Shown piece by piece: positions 18,354 through 26,780 of a stretch of 64,000 nt of DNA. Both the position numbers and the translations under genes were made by a program. Within the stretch, counting starts at the first letter, position 1, and each line of letters begins with the position of its first letter. The stretch is from assembly GCF_001427285.1 (NCBI RefSeq), contig NZ_LMFV01000023.1, positions 251,478 to 315,477 of the forward strand, written 5' to 3'. This stretch comes from Mesorhizobium sp. Root552 (GTDB lineage Bacteria; Pseudomonadota; Alphaproteobacteria; Rhizobiales; Rhizobiaceae). Below the pieces are notes generated by a model that was not told the DNA's origin, did not search any database, and saw only the letters and a list, made by a program, of their open reading frames with translations.

Positions 18354-19289
18354 GTGTTGCATAACCGAAAGCAGTTCGCGCCCAAATACGACGATCCGTC
18401 AGGGCAGGCAGTGCCTCAGGACCGGCCTGCCGGCGGATCGAGCAGCTTCCTGATCTATTCGAACCATTTTGGGATAAGCGGGCGGCCTTTCAGTCTCGTT
18501 CCCGACCCGGGCTTCCTGTTCTGGTCGACCAATCACAGCCGGGCCTATTCGATGCTCGAATATGCGCTGGCGACCTTTGCGCCGATCAGCGTCATCACCG
18601 GAGAGATTGGCGCAGGAAAGACGACGCTGATCCGTCATCTGCTCAGCGCCGCAGCGCCCGACCTGCGCATCGGGCTGGTCTCCAACGCGCACGGCGACAG
18701 GGGGCAATTGCTGCACTGGGTGCTGGATTCGCTGAGGCAGCCGTTGGGCCGCGGCCTGTCCTATGTCCAGCGGTTCAGCCAGCTTGAGGAGTTTCTTCGA
18801 AGCGAACGCGCCCAGGGCCGCCATACCGTGCTGATTTTCGACGAAGCGCAGAACCTTTCGGCCAAGATGCTGGAGGAACTGCGCTGCCTGTCCAACCTCA
18901 ATGACGAGAACGACGAAATTCTGCAGATAGTCCTGGTTGGACAGCCCGAGCTCAACGAAATCATCGCCAGGCCGCGAATGCTGCAGTTTGCCCAGCGCGT
19001 GTCGGCGCAGTTTCACTTGTCGGGCATGCCGGCCGAAGCCGTGGCTCCTTATATCGCACACCGTCTCTATGTGGCAGGCGCCAAGCGCAAGATCTTCACG
19101 CGCGGGGCATGCGAGTTGATCGCCGCGGCCAGCAACGGCCTGCCACGCGTCATCAACCAGATTTGCGACTACGCGCTGGTCTATGCCTTCGCCGAGGACG
19201 AGAGGACCGTCGATGCCGACGTTATCCGGCAGGTCATCGCCGACAGGAAAATCCAGTCGCTGAGCGGCGCTGCCGCTCCGATCGGCTGA
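18354..19289 (+). CDS. ExeA/GspA-like AAA ATPase
   Basis: 311-residue ATPase with Walker A GEIGAGKTT (83-91) and Walker B VLIFDEAQN, of the ExeA/GspA type also found in EPS loci linked to exosortase systems. The N-terminal HFGISGRPFSLVPDP motif is characteristic. No membrane helix or peptidoglycan-binding domain is seen, so it is a soluble short form. GTG 18354 is chosen because GGAG is five bases upstream; a GTG at 18348 overlaps that site. It follows the BY-kinase by 11 bases in one operon. A role in powering or timing EPS assembly is inferred. Confidence 0.87.
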   Translation: MLHNRKQFAPKYDDPSGQAVPQDRPAGGSSSFLIYSNHFGISGRPFSLVPDPGFLFWSTNHSRAYSMLEYALATFAPISVITGEIGAGKTTLIRHLLSAAAPDLRIGLVSNAHGDRGQLLHWVLDSLRQPLGRGLSYVQRFSQLEEFLRSERAQGRHTVLIFDEAQNLSAKMLEELRCLSNLNDENDEILQIVLVGQPELNEIIARPRMLQFAQRVSAQFHLSGMPAEAVAPYIAHRLYVAGAKRKIFTRGACELIAAASNGLPRVINQICDYALVYAFAEDERTVDADVIRQVIADRKIQSLSGAAAPIG

Positions 19290-19326
19290 AGGCGGCGGAA
19301 ACGCTTCCTGTAGAAATTTTCCAGGC

Positions 19327-20130
19327 TTAGCGCCGCACGCTGCTGAAAACGTGGTCGGGCGGCGTTTCCTTGCCCGCCTTGAAGGCGCGCGCCGGAGCGA
19401 CCAGTTCGCGAGCGGTCAGGGCGAGGAAAGTGGCGTTGGTCGAGAAGTAGCGCCACCACAGCCGGCGCGGCTCCTGCAGCACCCGGTACGCCCACTCCAT
19501 GCCCGCGCGCTGCCAGATACGAGGCGCGCGCCTGGTGATGCCGGCCATGATGTCGAACGATCCGCCGACGCCGTGCAGGATCGGCACGTCGAGCGAGCGC
19601 CCATAGGTGCCGAGAAAGATTTCCTTCTTGGGGGAGGTCATGCCAAGGAACAGCATGTCGGCGCCTGACCGCCTGATGTCTTCGGCAATCCCTTCGCTAT
19701 TCGTGACATCGAAATAGCCGTGATGGCTGCCGGCAATGCGCAGGCCGGGGAAGCGTTGCGCGATGTTTTCCTCGAGGCGCGCCAGAACGTCGGGGCGGGC
19801 GCCGAGAAGGTAGATCGAGCGCGCGTCGTGATGGGCCAGCATCAGCAACTGTTCGAATATGTCGATGCCGGCGATGCGTTCCGGCAGCGGGCGGCGAAGC
19901 ATCTTGCTCGCCCACACCACCGACTGTCCGTCGGCGAGCAGCATGTCGCACTCGATGAGCGAATTCCGCAACAGGGAATCCTTGCGCAGATTGACGACCT
20001 TGGCCGCGTTGAGAACGCCAAGGAGCAGGCGGTTGCGCGTCACCAGCGCCGTCCGGCAGCGGTTGATCACGTCCTCCATGCTTATCGCATCCATGTAGAC
20101 GCCGAACAAAAGCTGCCGTTGCGTGCGCAT
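19327..20130 (-). CDS. WecG/TagA/CpsF glycosyltransferase (GT26)
   Basis: 267-residue GT26 enzyme, family of UDP-ManNAcA and ManNAc transferases. Family marks are NAAKVVNLR, LLADGQSVVWASK, the IYLLGARP segment, LFLGMTSPKKEIF, and GVGGSFDIMAG. It probably adds the second sugar to the lipid-linked primer. The ATG at 20130 follows GGGGAG and lies one base after the stop of the toroid-like gene, so the two are cotranscribed. It is convergent with the ExeA-like gene. Confidence 0.88.
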   Translation of the reverse strand: MRTQRQLLFGVYMDAISMEDVINRCRTALVTRNRLLLGVLNAAKVVNLRKDSLLRNSLIECDMLLADGQSVVWASKMLRRPLPERIAGIDIFEQLLMLAHHDARSIYLLGARPDVLARLEENIAQRFPGLRIAGSHHGYFDVTNSEGIAEDIRRSGADMLFLGMTSPKKEIFLGTYGRSLDVPILHGVGGSFDIMAGITRRAPRIWQRAGMEWAYRVLQEPRRLWWRYFSTNATFLALTARELVAPARAFKAGKETPPDHVFSSVRR

Positions 20131-20131
20131 G

Positions 20132-21373
20132 CTACGCTCCCCAGGTTCTGGAAACGGCCTGTTTCGGATCACGCCCGCTCAATCCCGCGACCGTGCCGCC
20201 GCACAGCCACGCATAGAGCAGCCAGCCGAATTCATAGGGCCGGCATTCGTAGTCGACATAGGTGGTGGGAAATAAGAGATTGAGGCCGGGCAGGTGCAGG
20301 CCCGGTCGAATCGAGGTCGTCACGGCTGAAATGGCGCGCGCCGCCTTCTTTGGCTCGCGGCGGGCCACCTTGCGCCAGATAACGCCATGCTCTTCGCTGA
20401 CCAGCGGCGTGTCGATTTCGGGATGGGTGTCCAGCCACTGTACGCCCTTGACGACCGCAGCGAGGTGGTCCGTGCCTCCGGCTTCCCTGAGGTCGAGAAG
20501 CGCCATCGGCGCCATCGCATGCTGGTGGACGCTGTAAACCGGATAGCCTTCGACGACGCTGCCGTCGCGGACATCATAGTGCCACCACCATTGGCCTGCC
20601 GGCCCTTGCAGGGCGCAGATGCGGGCCGCGCATGCTTCAGCCGCGGCAAGCGCTTCCTCGTCCGGCGAGGCGACATGAAGCCGGGCCAGCGCCTGGATCG
20701 TATAGACTTGGTCGGCAAAGCAGCCGACATGCGCGCGCCAGCGGCCGTTGGATGAGGCGGGCAGGCCGTGCGGAAACAGGCCGAACGGCCCCTGAGCCTC
20801 GATCAGCCTGTTGCGGGCCATCGTCGTAAGCCGGGCGGTGTCGCCGAGATGGCGAGCTGCCACCGCTGCAAGGAGCGCCCAGGCGCAATCGACCGTGTTC
20901 ACCGGCTCGCCCGACTCCAGCCATGCGGTGAGCCGGTTGAAGAGAGGCGCGGCATATATCCCGGCAGCTTCCGCCGACGTCCATGCGGCGAGTGCAACGG
21001 CGCCGGGGTCGCTGGAAAATTCCGCGCGTGTGGCGGTGGTGCTGATGAGGTCTGCCGCCGTTACGCCCTTCAGGATCCGGCGCTGCTCTTCGATGCTGGT
21101 GAACGAGAGGCCGAGTGCGACATCGATCGCATAGCGCAGGCTATCGCCTTCCGCCCGCACGGCCTTGCCCTTGGCTGTGTTCACGCCTCTGACGGTGTGC
21201 GCGAACAATCCTTTGCGATACATGCGCGGCAGGCCGCTCTTGGCCAGTTCGACCAGTTGGTCCATCCGTGCGCGGGTTGTCGGCGCAACGGCGCCAAGCG
21301 CCCTCAATCGGTCGAGGGGGAAAATATCGCTTCGATCGGCGGCGATCGGCACTGGCTGCTGAACTATGCCCAA
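20132..21373 (-). CDS. Helical toroid-like protein of unknown function
   Basis: About 413 residues with no signal peptide and no membrane helix. Repeated alanine-rich helical units with turn motifs (LFPHGLPASSNGRW, QGPAGQWWWHYDVRDG, GYPVYSVHQHAMAPMALLDL) resemble the (alpha/alpha) toroid folds of prenyltransferase-like and glycoside-hydrolase-like proteins. Aromatic and acidic residues cluster where such folds keep their active site, so a catalytic role on a glycan or lipid carrier is possible but unproven. TTG 21373 is chosen because GGAG is seven bases upstream; ATG 21430 lacks a ribosome site. Confidence 0.7.
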   Translation of the reverse strand: MGIVQQPVPIAADRSDIFPLDRLRALGAVAPTTRARMDQLVELAKSGLPRMYRKGLFAHTVRGVNTAKGKAVRAEGDSLRYAIDVALGLSFTSIEEQRRILKGVTAADLISTTATRAEFSSDPGAVALAAWTSAEAAGIYAAPLFNRLTAWLESGEPVNTVDCAWALLAAVAARHLGDTARLTTMARNRLIEAQGPFGLFPHGLPASSNGRWRAHVGCFADQVYTIQALARLHVASPDEEALAAAEACAARICALQGPAGQWWWHYDVRDGSVVEGYPVYSVHQHAMAPMALLDLREAGGTDHLAAVVKGVQWLDTHPEIDTPLVSEEHGVIWRKVARREPKKAARAISAVTTSIRPGLHLPGLNLLFPTTYVDYECRPYEFGWLLYAWLCGGTVAGLSGRDPKQAVSRTWGA

Positions 21374-21762
21374 GGGAACGCTCCTGATCCGTGGTCGGTC
21401 TGCCTTGTCGATGTGGGCAAGGGCTTGCATTATGTGCTGCTGACGGAAGCGCAGGCTTCCAACTCGCCCTGATGCTAGAAAATCTGGCCAGTTTTGCCAT
21501 TGCCCTGAAAGGCTTACTGAGCGGTGCGCGGGCGCGGAGCGCTTACGATGGGTTACGCCGATAGGACTAGGGGTTCTACGACGCGCACGCTTTGTCTGGC
21601 TGAAGAGGCAGGCCGCACTACGCCGCTGGGTCGCGTTGCAACTGGCCTTTCGTATCGGCGATAGTCTTGCACGAAATTGGCGCGCATCCGTGCGAGGAGG
21701 CGCAACACCGCGAGATTGGACGAGACTTGGAACAGGTAACCGGCGAATTGCGAAGAACGGCA
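21374..21762. other. Divergent intergenic region
   Basis: About 390 bases between the toroid-like gene (leftward) and a glycosyltransferase (rightward). Both neighbours have alternative upstream starts that would consume part of it. A gaggagg at 21694-21700 precedes no convincing start codon. No separate gene is supported. Confidence 0.35.
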
Positions 21763-22653
21763 ATGCGTGAAGCCATCCGCGATCCACTGTCGCTGGCAGT
21801 GGTCATCGTTACCTACAACAGCGCCGAGGTGTTGCCCGGCTTGCTGGACTCGCTTCCGGCTGGCTGCGCGGGCATCGACGAACTCGACGTGATTGTGGTG
21901 GACAACGATTCCCGCGACCAGTCGGTCGAGATCGCGCGCAACCATCCTGTTGGCGCGCGGGTCATCGAAACCGGCAGGAACGCCGGCTACGCTGCCGGCA
22001 TCAATGCCGCGACCGCAACCATTGGCAAGCATTGCGATGTCCTGGTACTCAACCCCGACATTCGCCTTATGCCGGGTTCCGCCCGCATATTGTGCGAGCA
22101 ACTGTCGGATCTAGCAGTCGGCATCGCCGTACCGCAGATCCTGACGGAAGAGGGTGAACTCACCTTGTCGCTACGCCGCGAGCCTTCCATCACGACGGCA
22201 TGGTCTGATGCACTGCTGGGCAGCAAGATCGCCGCGCGGATCGGGACAGGCGAGATCGTCGATGATCCTGCCCTTTACGAGAAGGGCGGCGACACGGATT
22301 GGGCGACGGGAGCGATCCTCGCTATTGCCGCCAGGGCGCGTCTTGCGGTGGGTGACTGGGACGAGTCCTTCTTCCTCTATAGCGAGGAGGTGGACTATCT
22401 CGAGCGTATCCGTCGTTCAGGCATGTCGATCTGCTATGTGCCGGAAGCCAAAGCCGTTCATTTCGGCGGCGAGTACCATGCAAATCCGTTCTTGTCGGCC
22501 CTTATGACATCCAACCGGATCCGCTATTTCCGCCGTCACCACGGTCCAATTTCCACCGCGCTGTTCCGGCTGAGCATCGTCGTTGGCGAAACAATGCGCA
22601 TGGCGCTTGGACCGGGCCACCGAGCCGCATTGCGCGCCGCCCTTACGCTGTAA
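21763..22653 (+). CDS. Family 2 glycosyltransferase (rhamnosyltransferase-like)
   Basis: 296-residue GT-A glycosyltransferase. LAVVIVTYNSAEVL opens the domain, VIVVDNDSRD gives the nucleotide-binding aspartate, LNPDIRL holds the DxD-like metal site, and FFLYSEEVDYLERIR is the typical acceptor-side motif of rhamnosyltransferase-like GT2 enzymes. The ATG at 21763 is used because the domain begins directly after it; an upstream TTG at 21667 is in frame. It overlaps tail to tail by 11 bases with the GT4 gene. Confidence 0.85.
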   Translation: MREAIRDPLSLAVVIVTYNSAEVLPGLLDSLPAGCAGIDELDVIVVDNDSRDQSVEIARNHPVGARVIETGRNAGYAAGINAATATIGKHCDVLVLNPDIRLMPGSARILCEQLSDLAVGIAVPQILTEEGELTLSLRREPSITTAWSDALLGSKIAARIGTGEIVDDPALYEKGGDTDWATGAILAIAARARLAVGDWDESFFLYSEEVDYLERIRRSGMSICYVPEAKAVHFGGEYHANPFLSALMTSNRIRYFRRHHGPISTALFRLSIVVGETMRMALGPGHRAALRAALTL

Positions 22654-23899
22654 TCCTTGCCGGTTGCGCAGATCCAGGCATCGCGCCTGTCTTGGCGGCG
22701 TGGCTCAAAATGTCCGTATAGAGTACGTCCATGCGATCGAGCTTCGCCGACCAGAGCGCAGTGTCGGTGACGTGCGCGTGGGCCGCGGCGCCCATGCGCA
22801 GGCGAAGCCCGTTGTTGGACGCAAGCGTGCGGATTGCGCGGGCGACGTCCTGAGCCAGTATCTCGGGCGTAGAGACCGAAAGCTTGATCGCACACGCCTC
22901 CGATGTGGCGCTGCCGGGGCCTCCGCGATCCACAACGATGAGCGGTAGTGAAAATCCCATCGCCTCCAGGGCCACGTTGCCGCCCGGCTCCCGATAGCTC
23001 GGGAAAACGAAAATGTCGGCGGCGCGGTAGAAATCCGATACCTCGGCTTTTGAGCGCCAGCCGTGGAATGTCACCTTGTCCGACAGCCCGCACGACGCGA
23101 CAAGCGCCTCGCATGCGGCGCGCTCCGGACCATCGCCGACGACGTCGAAGGTGAGCGGGACATCGCGGATCAGCGACAAGGCCCTGATGATGTCACGCGC
23201 GCCTTTGGTTCGCACGAGACGTCCGACATAGAGCAATCTCACCGGACCTGTCCGGCCGGATCGGTCGATCGGAGCCGGAACTTCGTCCAGCCCGGTTTCG
23301 CTCATGACCTCGAAGCGTCGAAGCGGAATGTCCTGGAGTTGCTCCTTCACATAGCCGGCAATGCCAAGGACGCAATCGGCTCCACTATAGGTTGCGCGCA
23401 GAAGAGGGTCCCATCGGCGGCGATAGGTATCGAGGCCACGCAACGCCATGAACCAGGGCTGGCGACCTTCGTCTGCGGCAAAGCCAGCGGGACTGTCCAG
23501 CCCGCCGCCCACCGGCCCGATGATGTAGGGGATACCAAGGCCAGCCACGGGCGTTGGATAGCGCATGGCGACCGGCACGGGCTGGTGCGTGATGTCGAAT
23601 GTCTCACCGGCGGCGAGCGCAGTCCTGATCCAGCGGCGAGCCCGGACATAAAAGGGGATGTAGGCCGGTTTCAGGATGCTGTTCAAACGCTCCGCGCGGC
23701 CAAACAGCGGCGGCTCGATCCATTCCACGACCCTCATCCCCGGCAACTGCCGCGACGCCGGCGTCGCGCCCCGCTTGTGGTAGGTGAGAAGCGTCACGTC
23801 GTGGCGTTCGCCCAGCCGCCGCGCCCACTGGTGCGCGACCCAGGCTTCGCCGACGTCTTCTCCATTGCAGGTCGGGGCGACGAGCAGAAGCTTTGTCAT
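22643..23899 (-). CDS. GT4-type glycosyltransferase
   Basis: 418-residue retaining glycosyltransferase with two Rossmann domains. The C-terminal donor site is clear: RLLYVGRLVRTKG, VGDGPERAACEAL and the EX7E-like PSYREPGGNVALEAMGF. The N-terminal IIGPVGGG segment is typical of a GT4 subgroup. It adds a sugar to the EPS repeat unit. GAGG precedes the ATG at 23899; the frame runs on to 23995 without a better site. It follows the polymerase-like gene by 7 bases in the same operon. Confidence 0.88.
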   Translation of the reverse strand: MTKLLLVAPTCNGEDVGEAWVAHQWARRLGERHDVTLLTYHKRGATPASRQLPGMRVVEWIEPPLFGRAERLNSILKPAYIPFYVRARRWIRTALAAGETFDITHQPVPVAMRYPTPVAGLGIPYIIGPVGGGLDSPAGFAADEGRQPWFMALRGLDTYRRRWDPLLRATYSGADCVLGIAGYVKEQLQDIPLRRFEVMSETGLDEVPAPIDRSGRTGPVRLLYVGRLVRTKGARDIIRALSLIRDVPLTFDVVGDGPERAACEALVASCGLSDKVTFHGWRSKAEVSDFYRAADIFVFPSYREPGGNVALEAMGFSLPLIVVDRGGPGSATSEACAIKLSVSTPEILAQDVARAIRTLASNNGLRLRMGAAAHAHVTDTALWSAKLDRMDVLYTDILSHAAKTGAMPGSAQPARITA

Positions 23900-23906
23900 T
23901 TGGGCC

Positions 23907-25196
23907 TCACGACCGCGTGCGAGCGCGACCGAGGCCGCGTGTTTGAGCTGACGCCCTACGTCGGGAGCGCGGCGTATCCTGTTCGGTGGCGGCATCCAGC
24001 AAGAAGGTCCCTGCGCCCATCAGGAACATGACCAGGACATAGGTCGTATTCCAGAAATGGACGGTCCATCCAACCATGAACAATCCCGTCAGCGCGATCA
24101 CATAGGCTGTCTTGTAGCGGCTGGTTTCCTCGTTCAGTCCCTTCGCATATCCGACGCTGAAAGCGCTGGACAGGAAAGCCGCCATCATCAGGATGCCGCC
24201 CGGCAAGCCGTAGTAGACAGCATGGATGAGCCAGAACATGTCGATGCTTGGCGGCATCCACGAAGGACGGTCCCATTCTCCCAGTCCGACACCGAATACG
24301 GGGTGGTTCAGAACCGACTCGGTACCGAAGTTCCAGATCAGGACGCGATAACCGGCCGACAACTGGTCGAACGCGAAATGGGTGATGAAGAATTCCGGCA
24401 CCGTTTGATTGGACGCCATCGAGACGAAGACATAGGCGGCAAACACCATGGCCCACAAGAGCTTCCACCGGTTCTTGTTGCCTCTCAGCACCCAGTTCCA
24501 GCCAAGCAGCATCGCTTGCGCGGCAATCGCCGTCAGCGGTCCCGAGGAGAAACACAGGAATGTGGTAACCGCGACGACGCCGGTCATCAGCCAGCGTTTC
24601 GATGTCGACTGGCCATCGCTGAGCACGGTGAACACCAGCGCCAAAATACTGCCGCAGACGACCCCATGCAGGATGGGATGTTCAAATACGGTTTGAACGC
24701 GCCGCAATCCCCATCTTGGCTCCGTAATTGCGATCACATGCGTTGGCAGGACCGTTGAAAACAGGTCCATGATGACGTCGCGGTTGGCAATGGCTTCCAA
24801 TATTGCGAAGGGAAGCAGGAATGCCACCATCCAGAACAGAAGCCGGATCATTTCGCGGAATGACCCGATATTGCGGATGTAGCAGCGGGCCATCAGGTAC
24901 GGCCCGACCGTCTCGATCAGCAATATGCCCGCAGTCTGGAACGAGGCGCCTATGCCGTGGTTCGCGATCAGGCTGACGGTTGCCCAGCCGCAATAGAGGA
25001 AAAGCAGGATATCAGCGGCGCGGATGCGCCCGGCCTTTCCGGACAACCAGGCCAGCAGGCATGGAACGAAGGTTGCCACCAGGACAAGCCGATAGGGCGA
25101 AAGAGCCAGCGACCCGACCTTGAAAATCCAGGGGATGAACAGTGCGACTAGAAACAGCGAGACTGGCAGAGCCAGCCTTTGGGATGAAGCGCGCAT
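23907..25196 (-). CDS. O-antigen ligase/Wzy-type membrane protein
   Basis: About 429 residues with ten or more hydrophobic helices and a large outward loop containing SAGYRVLIWNFGTESVLNHPVFGVGLGEWD; R..IW..G......P..G.G..... is the family signature of Wzy polymerases and WaaL ligases. As the only such protein in the locus it is the likely EPS repeat-unit polymerase. The start is uncertain: ATG 25196 begins just before the first helix, and ATG 25313 would add 39 polar residues. It heads an operon with the GT4 gene. Confidence 0.8.
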   Translation of the reverse strand: MRASSQRLALPVSLFLVALFIPWIFKVGSLALSPYRLVLVATFVPCLLAWLSGKAGRIRAADILLFLYCGWATVSLIANHGIGASFQTAGILLIETVGPYLMARCYIRNIGSFREMIRLLFWMVAFLLPFAILEAIANRDVIMDLFSTVLPTHVIAITEPRWGLRRVQTVFEHPILHGVVCGSILALVFTVLSDGQSTSKRWLMTGVVAVTTFLCFSSGPLTAIAAQAMLLGWNWVLRGNKNRWKLLWAMVFAAYVFVSMASNQTVPEFFITHFAFDQLSAGYRVLIWNFGTESVLNHPVFGVGLGEWDRPSWMPPSIDMFWLIHAVYYGLPGGILMMAAFLSSAFSVGYAKGLNEETSRYKTAYVIALTGLFMVGWTVHFWNTTYVLVMFLMGAGTFLLDAATEQDTPRSRRRASAQTRGLGRARTRS

Positions 25197-25660
25197 TCTT
25201 TGACCGGCGCGATTGCCGCGCGCGCGCGGTGAGGCCGGGCCTGGCTCGGACTGTGCCCCCACTTGCCTGCTGGCTCTCCCTGTATTGGTCAGCGCGGTTG
25301 ACGATCTGCTCATACTGCAATCCGGACTGCGAGCAGGCGCCGGTTCCAGACAACTGCACCTGCGGCCTGTAGTTCAGGCATTCAACACTGCTTTAGTTGT
25401 GAACGCATGGGCAGTCACTTTGTCCATTTGAATGAACTGCGCACGGGGTCCACGGCTTTAGGATGCCTTTGCCGGATTTGGCGGTGACCTTTCGAACTGG
25501 AATGGCTTTTGACGAGCCTGAACCGACGATTGTGCGGCTGCTTCATCCGATTGGCATACTTGCCTTCAACGTGGTGGCCGCGGCTATCTTCTTGCCGTGA
25601 AGGCCCACGACACTGTGGAGGCCTCGACGACTGTGTCGTCGACAAGTGTGGAGCCTGAAG
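25197..25660. other. Divergent intergenic region
   Basis: About 460 bases between the polymerase-like gene and the beta-helix gene. It must contain promoters in both directions. Apart from the palindrome at 25624-25642 I see no defined element, and the small frames present have no ribosome sites. Confidence 0.35.
25624..25642. promoter_or_regulatory. 19-base palindrome before the beta-helix gene
   Basis: tcgacgac (25624-25631) and gtcgtcga (25635-25642) are perfect complements around tgt. It lies 8 bases upstream of the GGAG that serves the TTG start at 25661, so it could be an operator or an RNA hairpin controlling translation. Confidence 0.4.
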
Positions 25661-25684
25661 TTGAGCCGTTGTCCCGTCTCGCGG

Positions 25685-26770
25685 ATGACATTCCGGTCGA
25701 ACTTGCCGCGCAAGGCGGCGAGGGGTTCCGTTGCGCTTGCGTTGATGGCGCTGGCCGCAACCGGCATTTCTGCAGCCGGAGCGCAGGATGCGGCTTGCGA
25801 TGCTGCCTCGCCATGCCTGCCGGCGCCGGACAAGACGAACTGCGCCGCGCGCCCCTCATTGTGCGGCTACCCTGACGAAACCAATACGGGGCCGGTCAAG
25901 GGAACCGTTCTCAAGCGCGTGCCGCAGGACATTGCTTCGGGCGAGGGCTGGGCCTGGGAACCGGAGATGGCAAGACTGCGCATCACCGCTCCCGGCGTCA
26001 CGCTGGAAGCAGTGGAGGTCCGTGGTCAGGTCGTCATCGACGCCCCCAACGCGACGCTGCGCAACAGCAAGGTGCTTGCCTGCAATGTCGATGCGATCGT
26101 CGCCGTTCGGGCCGGGCGGCCGGCGGACGGCTACGATGCAGATGGTGCGCGGGTGGAAAACAATCTGCTGGGATGTGACGGCCCGATAGACCAGCGGGCG
26201 GATCGGGGCGTCAGTGATGTCTATGGAGAAGCACGGCGCTTGGTCATTCGCCAGAACAACATCTGGAATGTTTCGAACGGAGTAACCGTCGAGCGCGAAG
26301 GGCTCGTGCAGGGAAATTTCGTCCACGATCTTGGTCACAAGCCCGGCGACCATCATTCCGGGCTTTCGAACCACGGCGGCGCGACCGATGTCGTGTTCGA
26401 CCTGAACACCGTGCTGCTTTCGCAGGAAGGGGTTTCCGGCCCGATCGTGGTCTATTCGGATTTTGCCCCGGCGCGTAATGTCACTATTTCGCGCAATCTC
26501 GTCTCCGGTGGCTCCTATTGCTTCTATGGCGGCGAATCCGGAGGGTTTGCTCCGGCGGCAGGATCGATACGCATATTGAGCAACCGCCTTTCCACAATGC
26601 ATGGGCAAAAGGGCAATTGCGGTATCTACGGGCAGATCGCAGCTTTCGCGCCCTCCAGCCGGGACGATTGGTCAGGTAACGTGTGGGACGAGGATCTGCG
26701 GCCGATGGGACCCGAGAAGTTCAGGGTCCACAGCACGCAGGGCACCTCCTTGCCGAGCGACGGGAACTAG
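25685..26770 (+). CDS. Secreted right-handed beta-helix-like protein
   Basis: 361 residues from the ATG used here. The N-terminus has basic residues (RSNLPRKAARG) and a hydrophobic stretch VALALMALAATGISAAGA with a probable signal peptidase site before QDAAC, so it is exported. The mature part has short repeated beta-strand patterns (ITAPGVTLEAVEVRGQVVIDAPNATL; VIRQNNIW; VTISRNLVS; IRILSNRLS) typical of parallel beta-helix proteins such as pectate lyases and epimerases. TTG 25661 with GGAG seven bases upstream is an alternative start. It may bind, cleave or epimerise the EPS in the periplasm. Confidence 0.75.
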   Translation: MTFRSNLPRKAARGSVALALMALAATGISAAGAQDAACDAASPCLPAPDKTNCAARPSLCGYPDETNTGPVKGTVLKRVPQDIASGEGWAWEPEMARLRITAPGVTLEAVEVRGQVVIDAPNATLRNSKVLACNVDAIVAVRAGRPADGYDADGARVENNLLGCDGPIDQRADRGVSDVYGEARRLVIRQNNIWNVSNGVTVEREGLVQGNFVHDLGHKPGDHHSGLSNHGGATDVVFDLNTVLLSQEGVSGPIVVYSDFAPARNVTISRNLVSGGSYCFYGGESGGFAPAAGSIRILSNRLSTMHGQKGNCGIYGQIAAFAPSSRDDWSGNVWDEDLRPMGPEKFRVHSTQGTSLPSDGN

Positions 26771-26780
26771 GGCTGATAAC

